Assembly: GCA_035712345.1 (NCBI GenBank)
Contig: DASTAY010000043.1
Coordinates: forward strand, 1 to 64,000
From: VRUE01 sp035712345
GTDB taxonomy: Bacteria > Actinomycetota > Thermoleophilia > Solirubrobacterales > 70-9
Length of the DNA: 64,000 nt
Reading direction: 5' to 3'
The position numbers and the translations under genes are program-made. Below are positions 7,735 to 15,339 of the stretch, piece by piece (positions within the stretch are counted from its first letter, which is position 1; each line of letters opens with the position of its first letter). The notes below the pieces were generated by a model. It was not told the DNA's origin. It worked only from the letters and a program-made list of their open reading frames with translations, and searched no databases.

Positions 7735-9509
7735 CGACGCCGATTTGCTGGATTGCGATGGCGCCCTCTTCGGTGCTTGTGTCCAAAGCGCTTCCGGGCG
7801 ACGGCGACGCAGCGAGCTCGCCTACGCCGTCCGTGCTTGCGGCGGCAGACCTTGAGCGCCCGAGCGAGCTTTTCAGCGCGAGTCGTCCGCTTCGGGGAGC
7901 CCCCGCTCGGACCCGGGCTGGGCGGCGGGGCCGACCCTGAGCCAGAGCCGCTCCCTTCCGGCTTGGAGACGGGGTTGACGACCGTGTAGTCGATCGTCGC
8001 GGTGGCGCTCTCGCCGTCCTGGCTCAGCGCTTTGACCGTGTAGGTGTGGAGCCCGGTGGTGGCGGTGTCGAGCTTGCCGGGACTGGAGCTGCCGTTCGAG
8101 TCGGTGCACGAGTCGATCCCCGGCGCGCCGGGGGAGTCGGCGCAGGAGAAGCTCGTCCCGATGACTTCGCCGACCACATAGGTCTGGCCACCGGCAGGCG
8201 AAGCGATCGTCGCGCTCGGCGGTTCGAACTCGATCTTTATCGCCCTGGTCTGAGTGGTGGAGTTCTCGCTGCCGGATTCGTCGCCGACCGTGAGCGACAC
8301 CTGGTAGGTGCCGGTGCTCGGGTAGACATGGTCCACGGTCGCCCCGCTGCTCGTGTCGACCGGAGAGCCGTCGCCGAAGTCCCATTCGTAGCTGTCGAGC
8401 GGCGCAGAGAGGTCGTAGGAGCCGCGCGCATCGAAGCCGGCGGGCTTGCCGGCGTAGGCGCTTTCGGGCACGGTGAAGGATGGGGTCGGCCCGATTCGGG
8501 CGACACAGCCCGCCTCGTTGCTCCAGATGTCCTGCGTGTAGTAGCGGTGGCCGTCGATCAGCTGGTTGAAGGCGGACCCTGCCGTGAGGCTTCCACCGAG
8601 GACAGGACTGAATACGGCCGGTATCGAGCTCACGTTGGGATAGACGCACTTGTCGGCGATCTCCTCCCCGGCGCTGTCGCGGTAGCCCGAGCCGACGAGG
8701 GGATCGGTCGCCGACTCGATCAGCTCATGGAGCTCGGAGTCCAGCGTGCTGGAGACGTTCACGTTGCCGCCGGCTTCCCACGGCGTCTGCCCCGTGTTGC
8801 ATATCGGCACGGTGGGCAGGACGTCGTAGGTGGCTATCTCTTCGAAGCGGGGGCCGGTCGCTGCGATCCCGCCGTGGTAGGCGCAAAATCCCCCGCCGAG
8901 GCCAGCCGCCGTGCACGAGCCGGAGCTTAGGCAAACCGCCTCCCCTTGCGGCGTGTAGAGCAGGTACTGGGTGTCGAGCGCGTGCGAGGCGCCGACCGGC
9001 CACCCATGGGCGAGTATCTGGCTGTGGATCTCGCTCTGGATCTGCGCGTCGGTGAGGCACGCGGCCGTGGAACAGCCGTGGGCTTTGTCTTGGGCCGGGT
9101 AGGCGTTCGTGTCGAATGCCGCGCCGCCGAAGGTGACGTCGCCGCTGATGTGCGTGCCGCTCGAGTTTGCGTACAGCTCGGCGACCGAGAAGGCATCGGT
9201 GGTCAGCGCAGAGTCGGCCTGCAGGTCTTCGGCGTACTGGACGATGGGCGCCGTGTAGGACGCGGGAAAGCTCCCGGCCGGTCCCCAGAAGATCAGGTAG
9301 AGGGTGGAGGAGAGCATCAGGGGCCCGCCCCCGTAGGTGGCCGGCGGCTGGCTCGAGGCGAGCGCCCTCGGAGCCGCTTTCCGCGCTCGCGGGGCCGGCA
9401 TCACGCCGTAATGTTTGCCGTGGACGACGACGACGCGAGCCTGTGCGACCCCGGCCAAGGCGGCCGCCGATACGACGGCCAGCGCTGTGAGGACGGCGAA
9501 TCGATTCAT
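7731..9509 (-). CDS. secreted PKD-domain protein with EXORDIUM-like N-terminal region
   Basis: 592 aa beginning with a clear signal peptide (MNRFAVLTALAVVSAAALAG, cleavage near AQA). The N-terminal ~330 residues contain LYLIFWGPAGSFPASY and SELHELIESATDPL, reminiscent of plant EXORDIUM/PHI-1-type secreted proteins; this is a tentative resemblance. A PKD domain follows at about 350-430 (YEWDFGDGSP, DHVYPSTGTYQVSLTV), then a second Ig-like segment, a Ser/Gly/Pro linker and a strongly basic tail rich in Arg, His and Lys. The start lies only 7 nt after the 3' end of tRNA-Ala(TGC) on the same strand, so there is no room for a Shine-Dalgarno site. Confidence 0.75.
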   Translation of the reverse strand: MNRFAVLTALAVVSAAALAGVAQARVVVVHGKHYGVMPAPRARKAAPRALASSQPPATYGGGPLMLSSTLYLIFWGPAGSFPASYTAPIVQYAEDLQADSALTTDAFSVAELYANSSGTHISGDVTFGGAAFDTNAYPAQDKAHGCSTAACLTDAQIQSEIHSQILAHGWPVGASHALDTQYLLYTPQGEAVCLSSGSCTAAGLGGGFCAYHGGIAATGPRFEEIATYDVLPTVPICNTGQTPWEAGGNVNVSSTLDSELHELIESATDPLVGSGYRDSAGEEIADKCVYPNVSSIPAVFSPVLGGSLTAGSAFNQLIDGHRYYTQDIWSNEAGCVARIGPTPSFTVPESAYAGKPAGFDARGSYDLSAPLDSYEWDFGDGSPVDTSSGATVDHVYPSTGTYQVSLTVGDESGSENSTTQTRAIKIEFEPPSATIASPAGGQTYVVGEVIGTSFSCADSPGAPGIDSCTDSNGSSSPGKLDTATTGLHTYTVKALSQDGESATATIDYTVVNPVSKPEGSGSGSGSAPPPSPGPSGGSPKRTTRAEKLARALKVCRRKHGRRRRARCVAVARKRFGHKHRRGRHRNPANRRR

Positions 9510-9516
9510 GGCTTCA

Positions 9517-9589
9517 TGGAGCCAGCCGGGCTCGAACCGGCGACCTCCGCCTTGCAAAGGCGGCGCTCTTCCAGCTGAGCTATGGCCCC
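9517..9589 (-). tRNA. tRNA-Ala (anticodon TGC)
   Basis: A cloverleaf can be drawn by eye: acceptor GGGGCCA/TGGCTCC with the G3:U70 pair diagnostic of alanine tRNA, D-arm TAGCTCAGCTGGAAGAGC, anticodon stem CCGCC/GGCGG around TTTGCAA, and T-arm with GGTTCGAGC. The CCA end is not encoded (discriminator A then TGA). It reads toward the PKD-protein gene, which begins 7 nt later. Confidence 0.95.
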
Positions 9590-9633
9590 TCGCCTGAGAG
9601 TGTAGGACGGGTCAGGCGCGCTTGCCAGCGGGC

Positions 9634-10506
9634 TCAGTCGTCGAAGTCGAAGTCCTTCGGCGGCTTCTGCTCGAACCAGAGCTGGTCGTCCTCGGGCGCC
9701 TCCTCGAGGAAGTCGGGGGTCTCCTCGAGCACGTCCTCCTCGTCGTCGGACGGAGCGCGTTGCTCGGGGTGGCCCGGCCGTGGCTCGTCCTCCTCCTCGG
9801 CCTCGGTGGAAGCGTCCTCGTAGGGGACCTCCTCCACCTCGATCTCGACGTCCTCTTCCTCGGCCTCGCTCGGCGCCTCCAGAGCCTGGTCGAGCTCGTC
9901 GGAGAGGCGCTTCTCGTCCCAGAAGTCGTCGTCCTCTTCGTACTCGTCCTCCGCCCCGTCCTCCTCGTCGGCGTCGAGGCCGGCGAGCGGATCGACCGGC
10001 GCGAGGCGCGGCTCCTCGATCTCCTCTTCGACCAGCTCCTCCTCGGTGGGCGCAGGCCGGGAGACCGCGAGCTCCTCCTCGACGTCGAACATCTCGGTCG
10101 GCTGCTCGGCGATCGCCTCGCGCTCCTCGGTCGTGGGGCCGGTGGGAATCTCGGGCTCAGACGGGGGCGCCTCTGGCACCGCCTCGTGTTCCATCGCGGG
10201 CGACTCCTCCTCGGCGGGAGGCTCGGGTGGTACAGGTGGCTCCTCAGCCGCGGGCCGTGGGGGCGCCTCCTGCAGGTCGGCCACGTCGGGGCGGCGGGAC
10301 CTGGGGCTGCCCTCCTCCTCCAGATCGGGCTGGGTCATGAATTCAGTCGGCGCCTCGGCAAGCGGATCGGCCACGGATTCCTCGCTCCCGGGCCGCTCTG
10401 CAGCGCCAAATGCCTCGTCCTCGAGCTTCTTCAGCTCGTCTTCGGCCGCGCCGTGCTGGCGCTTCAGCTCCAGGTGCTCTTTGATCGCGTCGTCGAGAAT
10501 TCCCAT
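9634..10506 (-). CDS. acidic, largely disordered conserved protein
   Basis: 290 aa, extremely rich in Glu and Asp with Pro/Ala stretches. Only the first ~32 residues (MGILDDAIKEHLELKRQHGA) look folded, as a charged amphipathic helix. It has no signal peptide or membrane segment. The strongly biased third codon position on the opposite strand creates a long spurious Leu-rich frame. Function unknown. It lies between the two tRNA-Ala genes, ending 44 bp upstream of tRNA-Ala(TGC) on the same strand. Confidence 0.7.
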   Translation of the reverse strand: MGILDDAIKEHLELKRQHGAAEDELKKLEDEAFGAAERPGSEESVADPLAEAPTEFMTQPDLEEEGSPRSRRPDVADLQEAPPRPAAEEPPVPPEPPAEEESPAMEHEAVPEAPPSEPEIPTGPTTEEREAIAEQPTEMFDVEEELAVSRPAPTEEELVEEEIEEPRLAPVDPLAGLDADEEDGAEDEYEEDDDFWDEKRLSDELDQALEAPSEAEEEDVEIEVEEVPYEDASTEAEEEDEPRPGHPEQRAPSDDEEDVLEETPDFLEEAPEDDQLWFEQKPPKDFDFDD

Positions 10507-10589
10507 GTCGATCCCCGGGGAAGCTAAAGCCTATGCGGTTATCCTTGTGCTTGCGAGGCCTTTGGGACGATCCTCCCAGCCACGCACGA

Positions 10590-10662
10590 GGGGCTATAGC
10601 TCAGCTGGCAGAGCGCCTGGATCGCACCCAGGAGGTCGCCGGTTCGAGTCCGGCTAGCTCCA
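10590..10662 (+). tRNA. tRNA-Ala (anticodon CGC)
   Basis: Acceptor GGGGCTA/TAGCTCC with the G3:U70 alanine identity pair, D-arm TAGCTCAGCTGGCAGAGC, anticodon stem CCTGG/CCAGG around ATCGCAC, and T-arm GGTTCGAGTCC. CCA is not encoded. A strong hairpin follows at once. tRNA genes are common integration sites and an accessory cluster starts downstream, but I found no second copy of the tRNA 3' end within the window. Confidence 0.95.
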
Positions 10663-10701
10663 TATGCAGAAGTTCCCCGCAAGCGGGGGACTTCTGCATA
10701 T
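10662..10701 (+). terminator. intrinsic-type terminator after tRNA-Ala(CGC)
   Basis: Nineteen-base arms (10662-10680 and 10683-10701), starting ATATGCAGAAG and ending CTTCTGCATAT, pair almost perfectly through a CCCCGC-AA-GCGGGG core. It begins at the last tRNA base and is followed by a loose T-rich stretch (TCTTTTCC). Confidence 0.8.
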
Positions 10702-10737
10702 CCAGGTCTTTTCCAACCGGGCCTGATCTCGCGCTCC

Positions 10738-10761
10738 ATTCGAGGCACTAGTGCCTCGAAT
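10738..10761. promoter_or_regulatory. 24-bp perfect palindrome, possible operator
   Basis: ATTCGAGGCACT at 10738-10749 is followed directly by its exact reverse complement at 10750-10761, with no spacer. A zero-loop palindrome suits a dimeric DNA-binding protein better than an RNA hairpin. It lies about 230 bp upstream of the accessory cluster, whose 592-aa protein has six helix-turn-helix units. Confidence 0.5.
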
Positions 10762-10885
10762 CGCGGCGATGCGCGGGGATTAGCGGCGATCTCGGACTAT
10801 TCCGCCTCGCTTTCGGCGGGCAGCGGAGCTAGGTTCGCCCGACCGACATAAGCAAGCGCCCCGGCGGCGCGTGAACGCCCCGGGG

Positions 10886-10985
10886 CCGGCACCGAAGCCA
10901 GTGACTTCGATGCAACGGAAACGGTACTGCCGTTGCCCCCACCGGGGCGGCATCGGGGCCGGCTTCGGTGCCCTACCGAGAGGAG
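10886..10985 (+). promoter_or_regulatory. structured 5' leader of the accessory cluster
   Basis: Nested inverted repeats lie directly upstream of the first gene of the cluster. The outer 12-bp stem is GGCACCGAAGCC (10888-10899) with its exact complement at 10961-10972; an inner 7-bp stem is GCAACGG (10912-10918) with CCGTTGC (10930-10936). The Shine-Dalgarno AGGAGG (10980-10985) follows the outer stem by seven bases. This could be a cis-regulatory RNA, a ribosomal-access switch, or a rho-independent-like attenuator lacking a U tract. Confidence 0.45.
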
Positions 10986-10992
10986 GGGCGCC

Positions 10993-11394
10993 GTGCCCGC
11001 CACCACGATCACCATCAACCGCGAGCAACGCGACGGGCTCTACGAGCTGGTCCGCAATCACCTCGGCTCCGTCGGCGACCTATTCGACGCGCTGGAGCGC
11101 GACAAGGACTTCGCCAAGGCCGCCCGGCTCGGCCTCGAGTTCAGCGAAGACTTCGAGCTGCTGGAGGAGATCGGCTGGGGCGAGGACGAGGGCCGCGACG
11201 GCTTCGAGCTGACGATGCCGGCGCACGACCTGATGGAAGTGCTGCAGCGGCTGCACGGGGAAGCCGGCATCGTCCTCGGCGACAGCGAAGAGAGCCGCGA
11301 GGACGCCGAAACGAAGCGGCGCTTCCGCCAGGGCTACGTCGCCTGCGAGCAGGTGCTGGCGGAGATCGACCCGAGGACGGGCGAGCCCGCGTGA
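10993..11394 (+). CDS. hypothetical acidic protein, accessory cluster gene 1
   Basis: 133 aa from GTG 10993, chosen because AGGAGG lies seven bases upstream. It is a helical, acidic protein (TINREQRDGLYELVRNHL, EDFELLEEIGWGEDEGRDGF) with no motif I recognise. The N-terminal ~130 residues are clearly paralogous to the first half of the next protein (shared pattern: T..I..R.RD.L..L, then .F...L.LLEE.GW). The stop overlaps the next start (GTGA), so the two are probably coupled. Function unknown. Confidence 0.65.
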   Translation: MPATTITINREQRDGLYELVRNHLGSVGDLFDALERDKDFAKAARLGLEFSEDFELLEEIGWGEDEGRDGFELTMPAHDLMEVLQRLHGEAGIVLGDSEESREDAETKRRFRQGYVACEQVLAEIDPRTGEPA

Positions 11395-12464
11395 CCGCCA
11401 CGCTGACAATCAGCGCGAGGGAGCGCGACACGCTGCATGGGCTGATGCTTCGACGCCTACTCATCCTCGCCGAACGGACGCCTGAGCTTGCCAAGGCGGA
11501 AGGCGCCACGGTCGAGGAGGTATGCGAGCGCTTCGGCGATGACCTGCGCCTGATGGAGGAGGTCGGCTGGGTCTTCGAGACCGACCGGGAGTCGATCGAG
11601 CTGGCGATGCCGCGCGAGCGCCTCGCAGAGACGCTGAAGCGCCTCCGCCGCGACGCCCGCCGTGCTCCCTTCGAAATGCGACACGAGCGGGAGCCCGAGG
11701 AAGGCGTCGATGAGCGCTGGCGGCGCTTCCGGCAGGCCGTAGGAGTTTGCGAGGAGCTGTTGTGCCGGCTTGATTCCCTGGGCAGCGAGGAAGACGACCC
11801 AGAGCCGATCAGCACGGTCTCGCCCGAGCAGGCCAAGGCGCACGAGCTGGCCTCATATGTACCTGTCACGGACGGGTTCGTCCTGGCGGCGGTCGAGCGC
11901 GCCGAGCGCCACGAGCAGGACGGGGCGGTTCTGACCCCCGACCTCACCGCGCACCTCGGCTTCGAGGGCGGCCCGTCGACTAACGAGCACCTCTGGCCCC
12001 GACTTGAAGAGCTGCGACGCGCCGGCCTATTGACCACCACCGAGCATCGAGGCGAGCCGGTTTGGAGCCTGACCTCGGTGGGGCGCGAACGCCTGGCGCA
12101 GGAGCGCGAGGCCGGCGAGATCGGTGACCTCCCCGAGTCCCCTCAGCATCGCACCTGGCGCCACGCCCGCGAACAGGCCGCCGTGCGGATCGAAGGGTTC
12201 AAAGCGGAGCTGACTGAGGCGGTCGAAGAGGCCGACGACCTCATCAACCAGTACCGCCCGGTGATGGCGAAGGAATGGTTCGCCCTGCACGCGCGCCTGC
12301 GCTGTGCCTCCTGGCGCTTCGCCTCGGCCGCTTACTGCCTGACCGAGTGGCCTGAGCCTGACGACGAGTTTCCCGATGTGGACGAAAACCCCGGGCCAAG
12401 GCCCGGGCGCCGCTCGACCTGGGCATGGGATCGAAGCGACGCCGAGCTAGGAGGAGCAGCATGA
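11391..12464 (+). CDS. two-part protein: paralog of gene 1 plus winged-helix-like region, accessory cluster gene 2
   Basis: 357 aa from GTG 11391, overlapping gene 1 by 4 bp. Residues 1-135 repeat the gene 1 fold. Residues about 150-245 resemble a winged helix (HLWPRLEELRRAGLLTTTEH, then PVWSLTSVGRERLAQ), as in PadR/MarR-type DNA-binding or archaeal-type wHTH proteins. The C-terminal ~100 residues are helical (EGFKAELTEAVEEADDLINQ). A CCCGGGCC-AA-GGCCCGGG hairpin lies inside the 3' coding region (12391-12408). Function unknown; the context suggests DNA transactions. Confidence 0.6.
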   Translation: MTATLTISARERDTLHGLMLRRLLILAERTPELAKAEGATVEEVCERFGDDLRLMEEVGWVFETDRESIELAMPRERLAETLKRLRRDARRAPFEMRHEREPEEGVDERWRRFRQAVGVCEELLCRLDSLGSEEDDPEPISTVSPEQAKAHELASYVPVTDGFVLAAVERAERHEQDGAVLTPDLTAHLGFEGGPSTNEHLWPRLEELRRAGLLTTTEHRGEPVWSLTSVGRERLAQEREAGEIGDLPESPQHRTWRHAREQAAVRIEGFKAELTEAVEEADDLINQYRPVMAKEWFALHARLRCASWRFASAAYCLTEWPEPDDEFPDVDENPGPRPGRRSTWAWDRSDAELGGAA

Positions 12465-12943
12465 GCGAGAAGAAGCCAATCGATCAGCAAATCATCGATC
12501 ACCTCAAGGAGAAGGGCACCGCCACGGTCGACGAGGTCGCAGCCGCGGTGAAGGTCGGGCGCACCAGCGCTCGCAAATACCTCGCCGGCCTGAAGGTCGA
12601 AAAGAAGATCGTGCGGGAATCGGGCGGGCGCGATGGCCGCCGCAGGCTGCCCGACGTCTTCTCGCTGCCAAAGGAGGCGTCAGGCGGCAAGCCGCGGAAA
12701 GCCGCATCGGCCGGAGCGAAAAACGGTCGCCTCGGACCGGGCGAGCTGGACAAGCTCGTCCTCGGCCACATGCGCCAGCACAAGGGGGAGGCGCCGCAAA
12801 CCGCGAGCGCAATCGGCAAGAGAATCGGCCGCAGCTCTGGCGCGGTGGCGAACTGCCTGGTCCGGCTGGAGAAGCAGGAGAAGGTCCGGCTCGCCAAGCC
12901 GAAGCCGCGCTCCTATGCGCTGGCGGAGGCGAAACGGCGATGA
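12461..12943 (+). CDS. winged-helix DNA-binding protein, accessory cluster gene 3
   Basis: 160 aa from ATG 12461, with GGAGGAG (12450-12456) as ribosome-binding site and a 4-bp overlap with gene 2. It has two helix-turn-helix-like units: QIIDHLKEKGTATVDEVAAA with ARKYLAGLKVEKKIV, and DKLVLGHMRQHKGEAPQTAS with GAVANCLVRLEKQEKV. A basic Ala/Lys linker joins them. Tandem winged helices of this kind are seen in accessory DNA-binding proteins; no specific family is claimed. Confidence 0.65.
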   Translation: MSEKKPIDQQIIDHLKEKGTATVDEVAAAVKVGRTSARKYLAGLKVEKKIVRESGGRDGRRRLPDVFSLPKEASGGKPRKAASAGAKNGRLGPGELDKLVLGHMRQHKGEAPQTASAIGKRIGRSSGAVANCLVRLEKQEKVRLAKPKPRSYALAEAKRR

Positions 12944-13368
12944 GCGGGTGGAGATGCCAGCCGCGCCCCAACGGGTCGGTTCCCAGAGTCGCCTTCCCAG
13001 AGCCGACCCCGCCCGGCCTCAACCACCTCGTGGTGACGGGCACCGTCTCGGGTGAGGCGCGGCAGGCCAGGGGCCCGCAGGGAGACGTCGTCGCTCTCTT
13101 TGAGATGGCGTTCCCCGTCCGAGATCCCGAGCGACCGCAGCAGCTGTGGACGTGGGCGAGCTGCGAGGTGGAAGTCCCCGAGTCGCTGGCGGAGCGAACC
13201 GTTCCGAGCCTCCAGGTAGGTGCGCCCGTGCTCGCGGGTGGCCAGCTCGGCGAGCGCGAGGACGCCGAAGATGGAGGCCAGCGCGGCGTGATCGTCGCTG
13301 CCATCGTCCACCCCGGCGACCCGCCGAGCGACTACCCAAGCGGGCTTCTCGTTCCCGGCGATGGCTAG
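12940..13368 (+). CDS. SSB-like OB-fold protein, accessory cluster gene 4
   Basis: 142 aa, overlapping gene 3 by 4 bp. The pattern NHLVVTGTVSGEAR, then FEMAFPVRDPERPQQLWTWA and VPSLQVGAPVLAGGQL, follows the strand order of single-stranded DNA-binding protein OB folds (opening strand, aromatic-rich central strands, 'VLVSGRL'-type strand). The usual acidic SSB tail is absent. It is probably a nucleic-acid-binding partner of the neighbouring HTH proteins rather than the housekeeping SSB. Confidence 0.55.
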   Translation: MSGWRCQPRPNGSVPRVAFPEPTPPGLNHLVVTGTVSGEARQARGPQGDVVALFEMAFPVRDPERPQQLWTWASCEVEVPESLAERTVPSLQVGAPVLAGGQLGEREDAEDGGQRGVIVAAIVHPGDPPSDYPSGLLVPGDG

Positions 13369-13534
13369 CTGCGACGCCACAGCGGGGTCGCCGCCATTGG
13401 CGGTTGTTCGAGGGTCGGAGCGCAGGCCACAGGGAGGGGCTGCTCCCGCGCTGGTTGTGGGAGCCGCTTCCTGCTCCGGCCCTCGAAGAGCTGCAGATGG
13501 CGACCACGCACCGGCGTCTTCGTGAGGCATCGCC

Positions 13535-15313
13535 GTGGAGGCCAGTCTCGAGCCAGGCCGATGCGTCGAGTGCGGGCGCGAGCTGCTCGACGTCGAGCCG
13601 GGCGCCAACGCGCCGAGCCGCTGCGAGGACTGCCTGCCCGAAACCGGACCCGGCAGCCCCTTCGCCGACCGACTCTCGATCAACCTCCGCCAGCTTCGCC
13701 TTCGTTCGGGTCTCTCACCCGCTGAGCTCGCCGAGGCGGCCGGGCTCCACGAGAGCACCATCTCTGGGCTGGAAGGCGACGGCGGCCACGATCTGCGCTT
13801 GGCTACGGCAATGAGGCTCGCAGGCCCGCTGAGGGTCTCGATCGACCAGCTCGTCGAGCGCATCTACTGGAACCCGGGGCAGGTTACGCGGGGGTCAAAG
13901 CGCCCACCGAGCGGACGACTCACCGGCTTCTTTCTCGTCGTGCCCGGCAACGTCCCAGTCTTCGAGCTGGCACCGCCACAAGAACCCGTCACAACGCGCC
14001 AGGAGGCAGCCGCGATCCTCGGCGCCAACGTCCTCGCCGCGCGCGAGCGGCGCCACCTGACCCAGCGCGCGCTCGGTAGCTCCTCGGGCGTGAGCAAGGC
14101 CGGGCTCTCCCTGATCGAGCGGGGCGTTCGCGAGACGTCCGTCGAAACGCTATGCGGGCTGGCGCGCTCCCTGGAAGTGCCGCCCGACGTCCTGCTCCAA
14201 GGGATCGTCTGGAAGCCCGAGCCAGCCAAACGCCAGGAAAGCCGCGCGCGTTGCCGGGGGCGCAGTCGCGATGAGGCGATCAGCCGGCTGTGGAACGAGA
14301 ACAAGACGGCGCGGGAGATCGCCCGGGCTCTGGGAACCTCGCCCGGAACGGTGTCGGCGACCGTCCACAGGCTGAGGGAGCGTGGGGAGCACCTCAGCTA
14401 TCGCCGGCAGCCGACGCGGGCGGTGCATAAACGAGCGCGAGTTCGCCGGGTTGCGTGTCAGTCGTCGCCGCCAGCCGAACCAGCAGACGATGCCGCCTCG
14501 GTAGAGCCAGCCGGCGTCGATCGGGCCTCCAACGAGGAGGTCGCGAGACGAATCGGCGAAAACGTCGCGAAATGGCGTGCGGAAGCCGGTCTCAGCCTGC
14601 GTGAGCTGGAACAGGCGGCCGAGACCCATTTCAGCCACCTCGCCCGCATCGAGAAGGGGCGGGCGGCGGTTCCCCAATTGGCTCTGATCCTCAAACTGGC
14701 CGGCAGCCTGAACGTGCGATGCGGCCTCATCACCGCGGGCGTGGTCTGGAACGCGGCTTCCGGCGCATTCCAGGTTCTGAAATTGCCAGCCGAGCCGCAG
14801 ACTGCGCTGAGTCGCATGGGAGAGAACGCGCGTCGTGCGCGGTACCAGCTCGACCTCTCCCAGCAGGCGCTCAGTGACATCACCTCGATGAGTCGCGGCG
14901 ATCTCGTCGACTTCGAGCGGGGCAGCCGGAACTTCAGGATCTTCACGGTCATACGGCTTGCCAGTGCCCTGGGTGTCGCTTTTTCCGAGTTGTTTGCTGG
15001 CGTGGCGAGCTGGCATATGCGCCCGCTCGCCCCACCGGAATTCCTGCCCGGAGAAGCGCCGACCAAAGCCGAGCGCGACCAAATGCTCATCCGACTCTGG
15101 AGGGAAGGGCGCTCAGAACAGGAGATAGCCGAAGCCTTGGACCTGAACAGAAGCTCGGTCGGTCCATATGTCCGCGACCTGCGCGACGCAGGGGAGGATC
15201 TTCCCTACCGCCGCGAGCCTCGGAGCCCGGTTGAGACGGCGGCGAGACGGCGACGGGGCAGTCACGATCAGGCCAGGCGCCGGCAACCCGGATGGTCAGC
15301 TTCGAGTCGATAG
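13535..15313 (+). CDS. six-HTH protein with duplicated XRE-XRE-HTH block and N-terminal zinc-ribbon-like motif
   Basis: 592 aa from GTG 13535. Residues 10-33 hold two CxxC pairs (CVEC and CEDC). Then come XRE-type domains at about 45-110 and 160-225, and a short resolvase-like HTH at 243-292 (RLWNENKTAREIARALGTSP, ending LSYRR). The whole arrangement then repeats: XRE at 335-400 and 425-490, and a second short HTH at 511-562 (RLWREGRSEQEIAEALDLNR, ending LPYRR). Three of the XRE units are followed by a Val/Ile-Trp motif (IVWKP, GVVWNA, IYWNP). It is the last gene of the accessory cluster. An internally duplicated multi-HTH chain suggests binding to long or repeated operators; function unknown. 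Confidence 0.7.
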   Translation: MEASLEPGRCVECGRELLDVEPGANAPSRCEDCLPETGPGSPFADRLSINLRQLRLRSGLSPAELAEAAGLHESTISGLEGDGGHDLRLATAMRLAGPLRVSIDQLVERIYWNPGQVTRGSKRPPSGRLTGFFLVVPGNVPVFELAPPQEPVTTRQEAAAILGANVLAARERRHLTQRALGSSSGVSKAGLSLIERGVRETSVETLCGLARSLEVPPDVLLQGIVWKPEPAKRQESRARCRGRSRDEAISRLWNENKTAREIARALGTSPGTVSATVHRLRERGEHLSYRRQPTRAVHKRARVRRVACQSSPPAEPADDAASVEPAGVDRASNEEVARRIGENVAKWRAEAGLSLRELEQAAETHFSHLARIEKGRAAVPQLALILKLAGSLNVRCGLITAGVVWNAASGAFQVLKLPAEPQTALSRMGENARRARYQLDLSQQALSDITSMSRGDLVDFERGSRNFRIFTVIRLASALGVAFSELFAGVASWHMRPLAPPEFLPGEAPTKAERDQMLIRLWREGRSEQEIAEALDLNRSSVGPYVRDLRDAGEDLPYRREPRSPVETAARRRRGSHDQARRRQPGWSASSR

Positions 15314-15339
15314 GGGGCCGTTAGTACCCCGGCTACGGC

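Noticed and set aside
13361..13525. 54-codon ORF overlapping the end of the SSB-like gene (ATGGCTAG overlap)
   Set aside because: Composition is low-complexity and no ribosome site is present; it may be translated by coupling, but support is too thin.
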